Counted from the stretch's first letter, positions 9,996-21,232 are shown. The stretch: DNA of 58,000 nucleotides from Diphasiastrum complanatum (GCA_029204225.1 CM055113.1:5494647-5552646), one strand, 5' to 3'. Program-made: numbers and translations. The notes: generated by a model not told the origin, from the sequence alone.

Positions 9996-10757
9996 GCACG
10001 AGTTTTCTCTCTAGGTCCTACACGAGCTGCGAAGCAACTTATCAAGCCGGGGTGAAGTAACAAAAGAGTCAACTTGGGCATTTTATTTGAAAAAGAAGTG
10101 ACCCAAATGATCATTTTAAGAACCAACCAGGTATATCAGAATTTGCCAGTCTGTCTACAACCCTAATAGACCCCGATCTTTCATTTTTTCACCTCTACGA
10201 ATTTTAACCAGAGTCAGATTATGAGAAAACAGCCTGATATACTGTCAAAATCCCTTATTTCTCACCCAAATCTTTGTCCTAGAATTTGCCAGCTTCACTG
10301 AGGCTAGATCTAATCAAAATCAGTTCTCCAACAGCTTCACAAATTCTATCTCAGAGATTTTGCTTGTTTTCCCTGTCAAAAAGTTACATTTTTTTTCCAT
10401 ATTCCCTTTTTGCCAGTAAAACCTCTCTGTTAGAAATCGCCCTCCAACCTACGAAATCATTCTCAATAAGTACGAATTCCATGTCCTACTTGCAAATTCT
10501 CACAATACAATTTTTTTTCAAAAATATAAAAAAATCAATATTCTGACAGACAAAACTCCTTGTTAGAATTTGCGAGTGTCACAGTTCGATTTATTTGCCC
10601 CTCCACAATTTCTTAGCCTGTCCGCGAATTCTATTACGGCCAAAAAGACCATTTTTTTGTCCTACACTCTCCATTCTACAAGCAAACTGTCTTTTTTTTG
10701 CCAAGTACAATACTGACCTGATCATCTGTATTGTTACTCTCCTCCACACTCTGCATC
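9996..10757 (+). other. J leader, noncoding
   Basis: Untranslated stretch between the truncated 5' LTR and gag. It is AT-rich with recurring agaatttgc(c/g)ag and cacaaattct motifs at about 10139, 10273, 10340 and 10566. No primer site could be identified; it was probably lost with the LTR end. Confidence 0.55.
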
Positions 10758-11600
10758 ATGTCTCATGACTATGCTGAATCTTCTAATTCGGCTCCTCCAC
10801 AACTAGAACGCAGAATTCCACGTATCGATGCACCAAAGTACGATGGAGAATCTGACCCAATCCGATTTCTCCAAGACTTTGATAATGCATGTCATTTATA
10901 TGGAGATACCTCTGAAACTGAAAAGCTTTGCCTATTTTCCATGGTGCTCTATGGAACAACCAATGAGTGGTATTTGAATCTTGAAGCTCCTGACCTTGCT
11001 TTTTGGACCACCCTCAAGGATGCTCTCGTCAAGCGTTTCAAACCATTTAAACTGACTCAGAGCCCATTCATTCAAATTAACCATATCAAGATGCATCACG
11101 AAGAGTCTGTTCAAAATTACATTGAGCCTTTTAAACGTCTCAAAGTAGAATGTGTTGTTGAAAATATCACCAAACGTATGGCCATTAAGTTGTTCTTGGT
11201 TGGATTGCCTAAAAACATCCGCTGTGAACTCAAACCAGTTGACCTTTATGATCAACTTAAAAGATGTGATGACTGATGCTATCCGTGAGGAAGACGAAGG
11301 TTCCGACGATGACTTTGACCATCGTGAAAAGAAATCTAAGAACTCGAATTTTGATAATATTGCCCAATCTTCTGAACTTCTACATCAAATGGAAATTTGG
11401 CAAAAAGCTCAACAATCTCATATGGATAAACTCACTGCCGATTTCCAAACCGCCATGAAATAGATTGATGAGAAATCCTTTCTAGCAAGAGAAAATGTCT
11501 GGTGTCCAATCTGCTCACAGCATCACACTGCTAATGAATGCCCTCAACTGAAGTATGGGGAGATTTACTACAAGCCAATGTTAGTCTTCCCTTCCATGTT
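10758..11600 (+). pseudogene. J gag, broken
   Basis: Starts at ATGTCTCATGACTATGC and gives the capsid region with IPRIDAPKYDGESDPIRFLQ, NEWYLNLEAP, ALVKRFKPFK, EESVQNYIEPFKRLKVEC and MAIKLFLVGLPKNIRCELKP. A frameshift near 11255 moves it into the frame of MTDAIREEDEGSDDDFD. A stop at 11461 is followed by ARENVWCPICSQHHTANECP (11485-11544), a knuckle of form CX2CX3HX4C. The second knuckle seen in related copies is not evident here. Forms virus-like particles in functional relatives; this copy cannot. Confidence 0.85.
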
Positions 11601-11666
11601 CTCTAAAAGCATGCTAGCAAATGGAAACACCAGATCCAATCCAATAACACCACCAATCCTGACGAG

Positions 11667-12330
11667 TTGCCTGAAATGCCCTTACATCTATTCAATCCAC
11701 TCAACGAACGAGGCAACATCAAAATCCTAGCTACCCATCACCAATCACGTGAAGTTTTAACGATACTCGATGGTGGCTCCGATGTCAATATCATTTTCAC
11801 ATCTCTCATGATAGAATGGAATCTGAGAGACAAGCTGGCCAAACCCACTTGTCAGCTTTGGATGGCTGATCAAAGTGTGGTCCGACCTACCAGTTTCCTT
11901 CCACAAGTGCTGATCAAACTAGGAGGTCTCAAGTTTTCTACCGATCTCGTAGTACTTGATATTCCAATAATGCTTATTCATATGAATTACTATTTGGTCG
12001 TCCGTGGCTCACCAATGCACGAGTCGTTCATGACTGGAGCAAAGGCCGAGTCACTTTTGAAAATCATGACAGTTTTGTCACCATTGATTCAATGGGCAAA
12101 CTCAAACCTGCATGCATCCATGACGAAGGGTCCTCGACCACCAACTCAGTGTTTGAACCATACCAATCCAACCATGAAAAAGGTCATTATGTTAAATCTA
12201 CTGATATCATAAACTTGAGTCACAGTCTAGCTACCTTTGATTGTGTGAATGCCGATTATTGTGCTCAACATCAGGATAATTGTACCTCCACTCCCGATCA
12301 ATCACGACCAATTACCTAATCTTGATACAC
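11667..12330 (+). pseudogene. J retropepsin-like protease, frameshifted
   Basis: Cleaves Gag-Pol in functional relatives. The catalytic motif reads ILDGGSDVNII near 11766, a DGG triad in place of DTG/DSG, as I recall for Tat-lineage gypsy proteases. It continues CQLWMADQSVVRPTSFLPQV and LKFSTDLVVLDIP. A frameshift near 11970 is followed in the next frame by the flap/C-terminal part (PWLTNARVVHDW, KGRVTFENHD) and the linker STDIINLSHSLATFDCVNADYC. The protease of minus-strand element L at 30.0-30.6 kb is closely similar. Confidence 0.8.
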
Positions 12331-13328
12331 CTATTATCAATATCAATTTACAATGATGAGTTACTAAATGTTGCATGGCTACCTACTAATGGAGAAGATT
12401 TATTCGTCGATGACGAGAATGTCTTACGAATTCAGAATTGCCCAGAAGATTTGGACATTTCTGATATTCAGATCCTCCATCACATGGAGGCACTTCCACT
12501 TAGGGCCTATCCGCAACAAGCTTCTAAGTTGGAACTGGTTGCCAAGGTTACAGTTGAAAAGTTTGAGACAAAATTCTACCGTGCCAAACGGCCACACTAT
12601 CCATGGGATTTCTGCGAGGAGGAGACCATCTTTTAAATTGATGACGAGACCTCTATGATGTACCACCCGTCCCTCATCCACACACCTCCCCACAACCAAA
12701 GCCTCAACCACGCGGCCAGTGTTCTGAAAGAGAAGATGAAAAGCCCGTTTCAAATTCAACTGCCTGGTGACCTCACAATTGTTAGAGAAGTTTCTGAGAT
12801 TGCCTATATTCCTACACCAACCCCCAAACATCCCCAATCACCATCCCGATAGGTGAAAGGTAATACCCCTCTCGAATATCAAGCCCATGATGTCCTTGCA
12901 TACTTTAAGGACTATACGATCAATAACCCCAATCTCAACATGAGCCAAATGGTAATTTACCCTACGAAGGCCCTACACGAACTATCACCCTTTCTTTGAG
13001 TGAGCCAAATGAAACCAACGAATATATTGTCCACGTCGGAGCAAACAACGCAAATGTCTTGAAAAGCTCTTGCAAAAATATTGACATGTCTTTGCATGGA
13101 CCTATAAAGACATGAAAGGCGTCTCACCCCAAGTAGCTGTGCAATGTATCCCGCTTAAATCGGGTGCGAGGCCAACTGCTAGTCATCCATACAGATGCAA
13201 TTCAATCTATAAGGCCAAGATCAAAGAAGAATTACAATGCCTCTTAGATGTGGGATTTATCTATGAAATCGAGCATACTGAGTGGGTCTCCTCAGTTGTC
13301 ATCGTTCCCAAGAAAAATGGAAAACTCC
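12331..13328 (+). pseudogene. J protease-RT linker and N-terminal RT, truncated
   Basis: Several frames carry the linker (AWLPTNGEDLFVDDENVLRI, FETKFYRAKRPHYPWDF) and then the start of gypsy RT near 13080-13328: YKDMKGVSPQVAVQCIPL, ARPTASHPYRCNSIYKAKIK, EELQCLLDVGFIYEIEHTEW and VVIVPKKNGKLR. Homology stops at KKNGKLR, before any catalytic Asp. RT core, RNase H and integrase are deleted, and a different ORF follows directly. Confidence 0.78.
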
Positions 13329-14587
13329 GAAGAAAACAAGCAACAGCAGCTGCAGATCCAAAATCTCACTAATTATAATCAACAACAGCAGCAAATGCTC
13401 CTCCACCTCTAGAACCAGCTCCAATTGAAGGTATCCAACATGCAAAATACCATCGATAATCTCAAAGCAGAAAGGGATGAGGCCATAGAAGATGCACAAG
13501 CCGCAAGCTCCGCTATAAAGGAATAGTTGAAATTGGTGGACTTCAACGACTTCGCACCACCAACTATTCCTAAGGGAACTCCCATTCCAGTGGTGGCCTA
13601 TCAAACGCTGGCCCAAAAGTTGAAAGCCATGACGGATCAGCACACAAAATTACAACAATCATACCTTGCTTCCGTCAAGGCCCTGAACCAACACATTGCC
13701 ACCCTGGAAGAACGATTAAAGGCAGCTATCCAGTCGACGCCGTCTGTTCATGCAGAGCACGCCCAATTCCATGATTCCGGGCACCACTTTGATGGACCAG
13801 ATGGTGGAGATGGAGCAAGATTCCAACAGCCGCCTCCTGCTACTCAAGGCTCCTCCTTTCAAGGCCAACCCCTGGGGCAAAGAGCTCAAGCACCAACCAA
13901 TCCATCAGGCTCTGGTGGTACTAGCTCCCAACATTATTTTTTTCCTTCCACCGCTTCTAACCCTCTCGACACCACTAACCCCCCATTTATTCCACATCTA
14001 TTTCTCCTAAGTCACAAATAATTGCTGAAGCTAACCCCTTGCCTCCCCTCTCTCCTGACCCTGATCCCCAGATTCAACATGAGATTGCCTCTGAAGCACC
14101 AACCATCCGGCACATAATCGTGCCCATAGAACCAAGCAAGGAGTTGCATGCCTCTCAAGAGTTTTCCAAGAAATATCCAACGACAAAAGAGCGAGGTGGC
14201 TACATATTGCTAGATTTGGACCAGAGTTAGACACATAAAGAAGCAGTCAAACTCCTGGATCCACAACCTCTCTGGCATCATCAGCTCTTCCTACAAAGTA
14301 AGACCTCGATGGCACGATATATCGAAGCTCCCTCCTATATGCTCACAAATCCTTATTACTATCCAGTAGCGAGGCGAGAACCGTTTCCTGCCACCGAGGT
14401 CAAGAATAGGATATTTTGGCCCAAGCTCACAGGCGTCGATATCGGCAACTTAGCCGAAGACATGGTCACCAACTGCCGTGTATTCTACCAGAAGCACCAT
14501 GGCAACCCTGATCGTGACGTCAGATATTTTGAGGACAATTGCGGCCTGGTAGCATTTCTGGCAGAACTCAAGGGTTTTTGGGATTGA
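13329..14587 (+). pseudogene. Extra coiled-coil ORF of J between pol and 3' LTR
   Basis: I do not recognise the protein. From 13329 one frame stays coding-like to 14021 except for TAG at 13410 and 13524. It is Gln-rich (NKQQQLQIQNLTNYNQQQQQ), then shows heptad-like helix (VSNMQNTIDNLKAERDEAIE; QKLKAMTDQHTKLQQSYLAS), then a Gly/Pro/Gln-rich linker. After a frameshift near 14000 it continues with PLPPLSPDPDPQIQ, a TAG at 14228, and a compact C-terminal part (RYIEAPSYMLTNPYYYPVAR, NRIFWPKLTGVDIGN, VFYQKHHGNPDRDVRYFEDN) ending FWD at 14587. No signal peptide or membrane segment is seen, so it is not an obvious envelope. Sense-strand extra ORFs downstream of pol are known in some plant gypsy elements; function is unknown. 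Confidence 0.55.
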
Positions 14588-14911
14588 GGGCTACCCCCAT
14601 TCGCCCTTGATATTAATAAACCACTGTAAACGCAAGAAGACCACATCGACGTAACAAGGCTTTATTATTGCACTGCACTAACTTCAGCCCTGCACGTTGA
14701 TATGGTGGAGCTATGGAAAACCCACAACTTTCTATAGGGTATGCTCCATTATTACAAACCCCTGCCCTTCCTGAACAAACTACGGTGGCAAATGATGGAG
14801 GGCATTGGCACTACAATCTACCACTCCCGACAACAACAGTCTCGCCTCCAAGAAGCACAAAAGATCCATGAAGAAAAGTCTTCGATTGGTGTGGGACCAC
14901 CAATCCAATAT
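14588..14911 (+). other. J 3' untranslated region
   Basis: Sequence between the extra ORF and the polypurine tract. An open frame at 14741-15028 runs into the LTR and the solo LTR and is not credible as a gene. Confidence 0.5.
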
Positions 14912-14922
14912 GGAGGGGATAA
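14912..14922 (+). other. Polypurine tract of J
   Basis: GGAGGGGATAA lies directly before TGTTAGCATC, the first bases of J's 3' LTR. Confidence 0.8.
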
Positions 14923-16437
14923 TGTTAGCATCTGTGTTGTGAAAAGTACAGTACTAAGGACCATAAATGGATCTTTGAATGATCCACAAGGTGATTGTAT
15001 GCTTGTTAAACAATCTATCAGAAACTAGTCATCAGAAATCAAGATCTAGTTTATCAGCTTGATAGGAAACAAGTAGAGACAATCAAAGCATTGATCAATT
15101 AGTATAATCCAACTCCACACGTGTGGAAATAAGGCTGTAGTACGGCCTGTAGACAGTGTTTACAAAGTGCCAAAGCTGGGTTTTATTGGAAATCAAGAGT
15201 AATCACCATACAATGAGAGGAAACTCGAGTTTCTCCTTGAGGCTCCAAAAAGTTTCTATCTTCTCACTATGGAGAATGGGAATACATAGTAAAACACACT
15301 TCCTTTGCAAAGTTAGGTGAAAATCCAGCATGTAATAAGGAAGTAGACTCCACTTCTTGTCCTAATGTGAAAACCCTAGCCTAGATCCAAGAGTCATGCT
15401 TGGTAGGTGCATGGTAGGTACAAATCTCATCATAAATCATGGTCTAGATCCTACAAAGTAGGAATCACTACCAAATGGACACAACCACTCCTCTTGACTC
15501 GTGGTAACCTACTTTAGGTGTGTATGTACAAGTGGCACTTTGGCCATTCAAGTAACCAACAAACAATATTGACAAAATGTACAATATTCTACATGGCTAG
15601 ATTTGCCAATGTAGGCAATTTTTCACATGTGCTAACACAGAAAAAATAAAAAAGAGAAAAATTAAACTCCGTGGCATGTGTTTTGTAAGACCACGTGCGA
15701 GTGTTTGTTAATAAACTTCCGCCATGGCATGTGTTTGTAAGCCCACGAGTAGAAGCTTAAAAAATAATAAAATAGCTTAAACTTAGATTTAGAACTTAGA
15801 CTTAGGAAACTTAAGATTAGAAATATTTTATCTTAAGTTTTCCTAAGTTAAGAAACTTTGAAGTTCTAAATCCTAAATTAAGTTCTAGAAAGGCTAGAAA
15901 TAGATTAGTCCCATAAGTTAGTGGATACTTATGAAAGACCCTCCTTGCCATAAAAGGAGAGGTATTTGCCTTGTAAATAACACTTTTGAGATTAAGTTAT
16001 CAAGTTCTCTATTTTTGAGATTATCTTGCTATTTCAGTTGTGTTCCCATTAGAAGGTGCATAGCTTGAGGGAAGGTGCTCGGGCCTCTTTTTGCCTCCTT
16101 TTGTTGGTTCTTTTATTGTGGCATGTTTTTAATTGATTGATGCTTAGTTTAGCATCAATCTATCTTTTCAATCCCTTTGGGTGTTAATCTAGGATTTAGT
16201 TTAATCATCTTGCTAATTGGGTAAGACTTAGTAAGGTTTTGCATATCGTCATCTTAGTTAGTTTCATTTCTATTTCGAGCACTAGTTGGGTAAGCCTTAG
16301 TGCTTCATCATTGTTTTTTCTATTTTCATTCCGTCTGAAGCTTGGTAGAAACTTAGAAAGCGGACGATCCTCTCTATACTACACCACATCGTGAGTAGAT
16401 CTAGCCAAACATTGACAAACCAGATTTACTTCCAACA
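14923..16437 (+). repeat. J 3' LTR, split by solo LTR S
   Basis: Fifteen bases (TGTTAGCATCTGTGT) precede S, and the LTR resumes at 15628 (TGTGCTAACACAG). It then runs through gaaggtgctcgggcctc to about 16437 (ttccaaca). This is the most complete copy of the LTR family. Related copies are at 3689, 42347 and 57606. Confidence 0.83.
14938..15627 (-). mobile_element. Solo copia LTR 'S' inside J's 3' LTR
   Basis: 690 bp bounded by TGTGAAAAG and TTTTTCACA, with flanks TGTGT (14933-14937) and TGTGC (15628-15632) as a target duplication with one change. Contains CCACACGTGTGG near 15115 followed by AGTACGGCC. Minus orientation is inferred from similarity of its right end (reverse complement tgtgaaaaattgcc) to the start of the A LTR. 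No internal region is present, so it is the product of LTR-LTR recombination. Confidence 0.82.
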
Positions 16438-16473
16438 ACACATGATAGATATGTTTTACAATTTTTAACAACA
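16438..16473 (-). repeat. Start of the minus-oriented LTR 'C' (displaced by J)
   Basis: On the minus strand this reads TGTTGTTAAAAATTGTAAAA and onward. With the target duplication it pairs with 16912-16946 as a 35-bp inverted repeat with one mismatch. Confidence 0.72.
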
Positions 16474-16911
16474 GGTGCGTTAGCTTTTAAAACAAACCTC
16501 AATCTCTTCTGGATTTGATGTTTGACCATCCGCTCTACTTCCATACTTCCACAAGTGATCATTGAAAGTGCATCTTTGATGCATCACTTGGACGCAGGTG
16601 CACCACATTCGTTCTTGATAATAATTGCCCTACAAAAAATTGTAATTACGTTGTTTTTTGCAAAAATTGATAATAGTTAACTTGCAAAAAATCATTGTAG
16701 AATATGGTATATTGACTTATCTTATCGACATTTCTGCCCTCGTCACTAGATTCTCCGTCTGATGAGCTACACAAACATCCATCAAAACATTCAATTTCTA
16801 GTAAAGTATTTTAAATATGCGAGACTTTCTTTTTTCATAAGAATGTTCGCATATTTGAAGTTTGATAAGCATTTTTTTTACAATCAAGAGGATAAAGTCA
16901 TTTATAATTTA
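16474..16911. other. Spacer between inverted C copies
   Basis: About 440 bp, AT-rich, no gene. It holds a hairpin with arms aaatatgcga / tcgcatattt near 16812-16857. Confidence 0.5.
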
Positions 16912-17777
16912 TTAAAAATTGTAAAACATATCTATCATCTGTTGTTAATGTTTGGGAGATCCTACCCATGTAAATATTTTGTACATATCCAAGGTATGTG
17001 AATTGAACACATATCCTTGTAGAATAGGGCGAGTTTGGGTTAGGTAGATCAAATTCTAGTGACATGCATAAAGTCTAGTTGGTCTAGTATGATATGCAAT
17101 AATGTTGACAATGTCTAGTTTGACATGCATATAGAGATTCACATGGAATTGGTCAATTATGACCTTGTAAAAACTTGAGCCACAATAAATGCATAATGTC
17201 CTAAGTTTCCATAGTGACATGCAAAGCATGCAATCACTCTAATGGACACATGCATGTAGATTTGTACATGGCTAGTTGAGAAATTGCCATTTGGAGAAAG
17301 TAGGTAGAAGTTAGGTGCAACCTATGCATGCTAGTAGTTAGGTGTCAAGTTAATAGTTGTTTGCACTTGAATAGGTGTAGGATGTGCATTGAATGCAAGG
17401 TACCACGAATTTTGGCTCTCCTATATATGTACATATCATTCTCATTCACAAAGTAATGAAGAACCAAAGTTTTGTAGCTATCTCATGCTTGGTTGGATCT
17501 AAATTGTTTTTTCTTGTTATCTCTCTAGCTCTCTCTCTCTCTAACTCGTGTTGAGACTAATGCTTATGCATTGTAATCTTGTACTTTTAATCATTCTTTG
17601 ATTCATTGCTATCATAGTCTATTGATTAGCATGCTAGATTGTGAATTAGCCATATCTTGTGAACTAGATCTTGTTGAACAATCTAGAGTCAGGGTATTGT
17701 GCCAATCACAAAGCTTAATCAAGATCAGTCACTCTTGTGGACATTCCCCACACGTGTGAATTCTGGAATTTTCAACA
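16912..17777 (+). repeat. LTR 'C', plus-oriented copy
   Basis: Inverted partner of 3259-3688 plus 16443-16473 up to about 17371. It then continues with a TATA-like ctcctatatatgtac near 17420, a short CT-rich run near 17525 and CACACGTGTGAA near 17749, and ends gaattttcaaca at 17777. The start lacks TG and looks truncated. No pol sequence is attached. Confidence 0.62.
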
Positions 17778-18301
17778 TAATTCTTTTTAGAATTGGTCAT
17801 GACATTGTAGATATGAATATTGTTGTTGCTTGGTGGTAGGGAGAAAATTTAATTCCATAGTGTGCATGCTTGATGCAAGAAATGATTGTCGTAAAGGAGT
17901 AGATTAACAACAAAGATTTATTTTGTGAATAGCTAGTTGTCTTGAGAAATTTGGTCAAGGGGCAATGGCGGTGTGATTGATTGTTGATAGTATGCTTTGG
18001 ACAATTTATGACATATTTGCAAAGGAGAATGTAATTGCTTCTTATTTCATGGAGAGAATGTTGTTATTAGAAGTTATTCAAGACCATTACATTATTCAAG
18101 TTTTTTGTCCCATTGTTTTAAGCTTGGAGTGTTTGGAAGTTTTAAATTAGTCCTTATGTTGTTGGGTTCACACTCTTTTCATGATGTGAATTTGTCGATT
18201 TTCAGATCTTTGACTAAATAATTATTGTCCAACATATGATAGAATTCATTTCATAATTTATTTGTCTGTTCAACATCCGAAGGTAGTTTTTGCACACAAC
18301 C
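17778..18301. other. No feature recognised
   Basis: AT-rich intergenic sequence without repeats or convincing frames. It may hold the 5' flank of the gene at 18302. Confidence 0.5.
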
Positions 18302-19341
18302 ATGAGTAGAAGTGGCAGTGGCAGTGGCAAAGGCAGCAGACGACATTGATCTAGGTCTGTATATGAAGATTATGCTGCTAGCTTGATTGGTACCATGTCG
18401 CCCAGACAAAGGATGGCTGTTAGGCAAATTCTTAACACAGAAGAAGGCACCGTAATAGGCCCTTCATCTCCACTCGCTACCATAGATGAATTGTCCTCCA
18501 ACCCTCACTACAATTTAAATGCCGATGGGGATGTAATGAGGGATGAGAAAAGGACCATTTTTATTAATAAGTTGCATTTGTTATGTTCCTGTTATTTTGG
18601 AACAAGAATGTTTAAAAAATGGTGTGATCAAAAAATTCAGGATTATGCAGGAATTGCAAGATGAATTCCCGCAAGAAAATGAGTTCGATCCAGGAGCCAT
18701 ATCAAAAGATATGAGCAAATGTATTCGACATAAGAGGGATGCCGTGTGGGACATACTTCGGGCATGCAAGTCAAAACCTGCCTGGTGTTCCAAGCCAGAT
18801 TGGAAGGCCTACAAGGATGAGGCCAAAGATCTAGAAAAATATCGCTTGCAGAAGGAGGCTGTGGTGAGTAGGATGACCCATGGCATGGGGAATCCTAAGT
18901 TAGGATCTAGTGGAAAGGTGGGCCTACGGGCCCAAATGGTATGTAATTCATTTATATTTTACAATGTATTCTTTACTGTCATCGCATATGAATTGATTCG
19001 TGTTAAAAAATTTAACTTGTCATTAATTTTTTTTTTTAACAACATCACGACTGGGACGCTATCCATCAAAGGTCGAGTATGAAATTGCATTTCGCAATTC
19101 CTATGTTGGTTTGGTGGCAAAGCTAGCTCGTTAGGGCATCCACTCCATAGTGAGTTATATTCATCATTGTGTTCATCAAATTTATTTATATGCATATATC
19201 ATCATTAGATTGATCTTTGGTCGAAAACTTACCATTGTCATATTTGTTGTTTGTGTTTTTGCAACACCAGTTCCAAATGCAGAGCATGTCGCATCTACGG
19301 GTCAGGGTGATGATGACGCTAGTGCCTCTGATGAGGAATAG
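18302..19341 (+). pseudogene. Broken multi-exon gene, possibly plant transposase-related
   Basis: From ATG at 18302 the frame gives SRSGSGSGKGSRR, a TGA, then YEDYAASLIGTMSPRQRMAV and on to 18662. A frameshift near 18640 leads to ELQDEFPQENEFDPGAISKD, WCSKPDWKAYKDEAKDLEKY and RMTHGMGNPKLGSSGKVGLR. After an intron-like stretch (donor gtatgt at 18940, no clear acceptor) LGRYPSKVEYEIAFRNSYVG appears, a stop at 19132, a donor gtgagt at 19150 and an acceptor gcaacaccag at 19270, and the acidic C-terminus DDDASASDEE. The W..Y, R..HGMG and PS..E pattern loosely recalls the plant transposase family of En/Spm elements; this is a guess. Two or more lesions make it non-functional. Confidence 0.45.
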
Positions 19342-19936
<595 letters not shown>

Positions 19937-20119
19937 ATCAATTATGCTAGATGAAAGAAACATGACTCATGATCACCAACCTCATATTAAAACACCAATT
20001 GTATCACGAAATTGATAATTTAACTCAATGCAACATCTCACCAGTTTCGATCCTATTCGCAAAAAACTGCACACATAAACTGTGCGCCAAAAACAATAAA
20101 AATTTATTTTTTAATGCCT

Positions 20120-20180
20120 TTTGGAATGTCGGATTCCGACATCCATTTCAACCCTAAAATGGATGTCGAACGAACATTTT
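20120..20180. repeat. Palindromic GTCGGATTCCGAC block
   Basis: tgtcggattccgaca is a perfect palindrome followed by tccatttcaaccctaaaatgga, another inverted pair. Related sequence occurs next to GA/CT tracts at 46.4 and 47.5 kb. Confidence 0.6.
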
Positions 20181-20450
20181 CGACAGCTTTGGCAAAAAAA
20201 AATTTCACGATTTTATGTCGGAATATATGTCGAAAACCACTGCTTTTTGTTGTTGTGGTATTCACATGCATTTACACATTCATCTACATGCCTCTTCTTC
20301 AATCGCTCATTTACATATATAGCAACTGGATTATCTTGCATAATTCTAGCTTTACATTTACAAGATCACTTGAATGACTAATTAGAACAGTTGTTATTGG
20401 AGCATGAAGACGTAGACAGTCTGTATTTGAAATCCGGTGTATTTTTGCAC

Positions 20451-20680
20451 AGTGTCGCATTTTTCGCCTGTGTGGAAACCCATTTAAAAATGCAATGTCA
20501 CATTTTTCGCATGTGTAGAATCCCGTGTAAAAATGCAGTGTCACATTTTTCACCTGTGTGGAATCTCGTGTAAAAAATGCAATGTCACATTTTTTGCTTG
20601 TCCCCTATCAGAAATTGCATGTAAAAATGCAGTATCGCATTTTTCGCGAAGCAGTGTCGCATTTTTGGAAGTGTCTAAGA
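20451..20680. repeat. 43-bp tandem repeat, about four units plus decayed ones
   Basis: The core tgtc(g/a)catttttcgc recurs at 20453, 20496, 20539 and 20583, a spacing of 43-44 bp. Between cores lies tgtgtggaa(a/t)c.cgtgtaaaaatgca. Decayed cores follow at about 20625, 20647 and 20810. Confidence 0.8.
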
Positions 20681-20964
20681 TGGCCTAAAAACCGACTTAG
20701 CACAAAGTGTCACAAAACACTTAGTTTCTCAGGATGGCCTGAAGGTGAAAAGGCGACAGTGTCGAGTGTCGGGTTTTTGGCCTGTCAAAAATTGCGAGGA
20801 AAAATATAGTGTCACATTTTTTGCATTTTTCAGTTGTCACAAATTGTGAGCAAAAATGCAGACTGTTGCGACAAACAATTCATATATGCAAACTGTTGAA
20901 AAATAGTTCATTTTTTGCAGGTTTTATTTGAGACACTAAAATTGAGAGAAGGAAGAAGAGCTGT

Positions 20965-21192
20965 TGGGATGAGGAGGAGTTAGATTAAATTCCAACACAA
21001 TATGACTAGATTCAATGTATCTATCATTCAAATTTGAATGTGTCCAAACTCGACCTACTACATTTTTCTCACTTTCTAAAAGTGGTAATTTAAAAACATT
21101 TAGACTAAAATAACTTTGAAATGTCTGTCTCTAAGTCTAAAATGCAAATTGGCCTCAATTGCCAAATACAAAAGATCAAACTAGTTGTCACA
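20965..21192 (-). repeat. Copia LTR fragment, family 'D', minus
   Basis: The reverse complement begins TGTGACAACTAGTTTGATC at 21192 and resembles the first ~230 bp of LTR D at 21461. The rest of the LTR is missing. Confidence 0.65.
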
Positions 21193-21232
21193 TTCTACAT
21201 ATGAAAATTGGGTGATGATCATATCAACACAC

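Larger units (their letters stand above)
3689..16437 (+). mobile_element. Gypsy element 'J' (Tat-like), degenerate, host of two nested insertions
   Basis: The LTR begins TGTTAGCATCTGTG at 3689 and again at 14923 and ends ..ttccaaca at about 16437. Flanks ACATA (3684-3688) and ACACA (16438-16442) form a plausible 5-bp target duplication with one change. The 5' LTR is interrupted by copia A (4018-9859 including duplication) and the 3' LTR by solo LTR S (14938-15627). Internal order is gag, protease, N-terminal RT, a deletion, then an extra ORF and a polypurine tract GGAGGGGATAA just before the 3' LTR. RNase H and integrase are missing. Lineage (Tat-like) is inferred from the protease motif LDGGS and the extra ORF. 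Confidence 0.82.

Noticed and set aside
13299-13643. Minus-strand frame of 114 codons over the J extra ORF
   Set aside because: Antisense of a Gln-rich coding stretch, which yields Leu/Cys-rich open frames by composition; no motif.
14309-14587. Possibility that the J extra ORF is an envelope gene
   Set aside because: No signal peptide, hydrophobic membrane segment or glycosylation-rich ectodomain is visible.
14741-15028. 95-codon frame spanning the end of J and solo LTR S
   Set aside because: It crosses a polypurine tract, an LTR border and a transposon junction, so it cannot be an ancestral gene.
20451-20680. CRISPR-like array
   Set aside because: The 43-bp units are contiguous tandem repeats without unique spacers, in a plant nuclear context.
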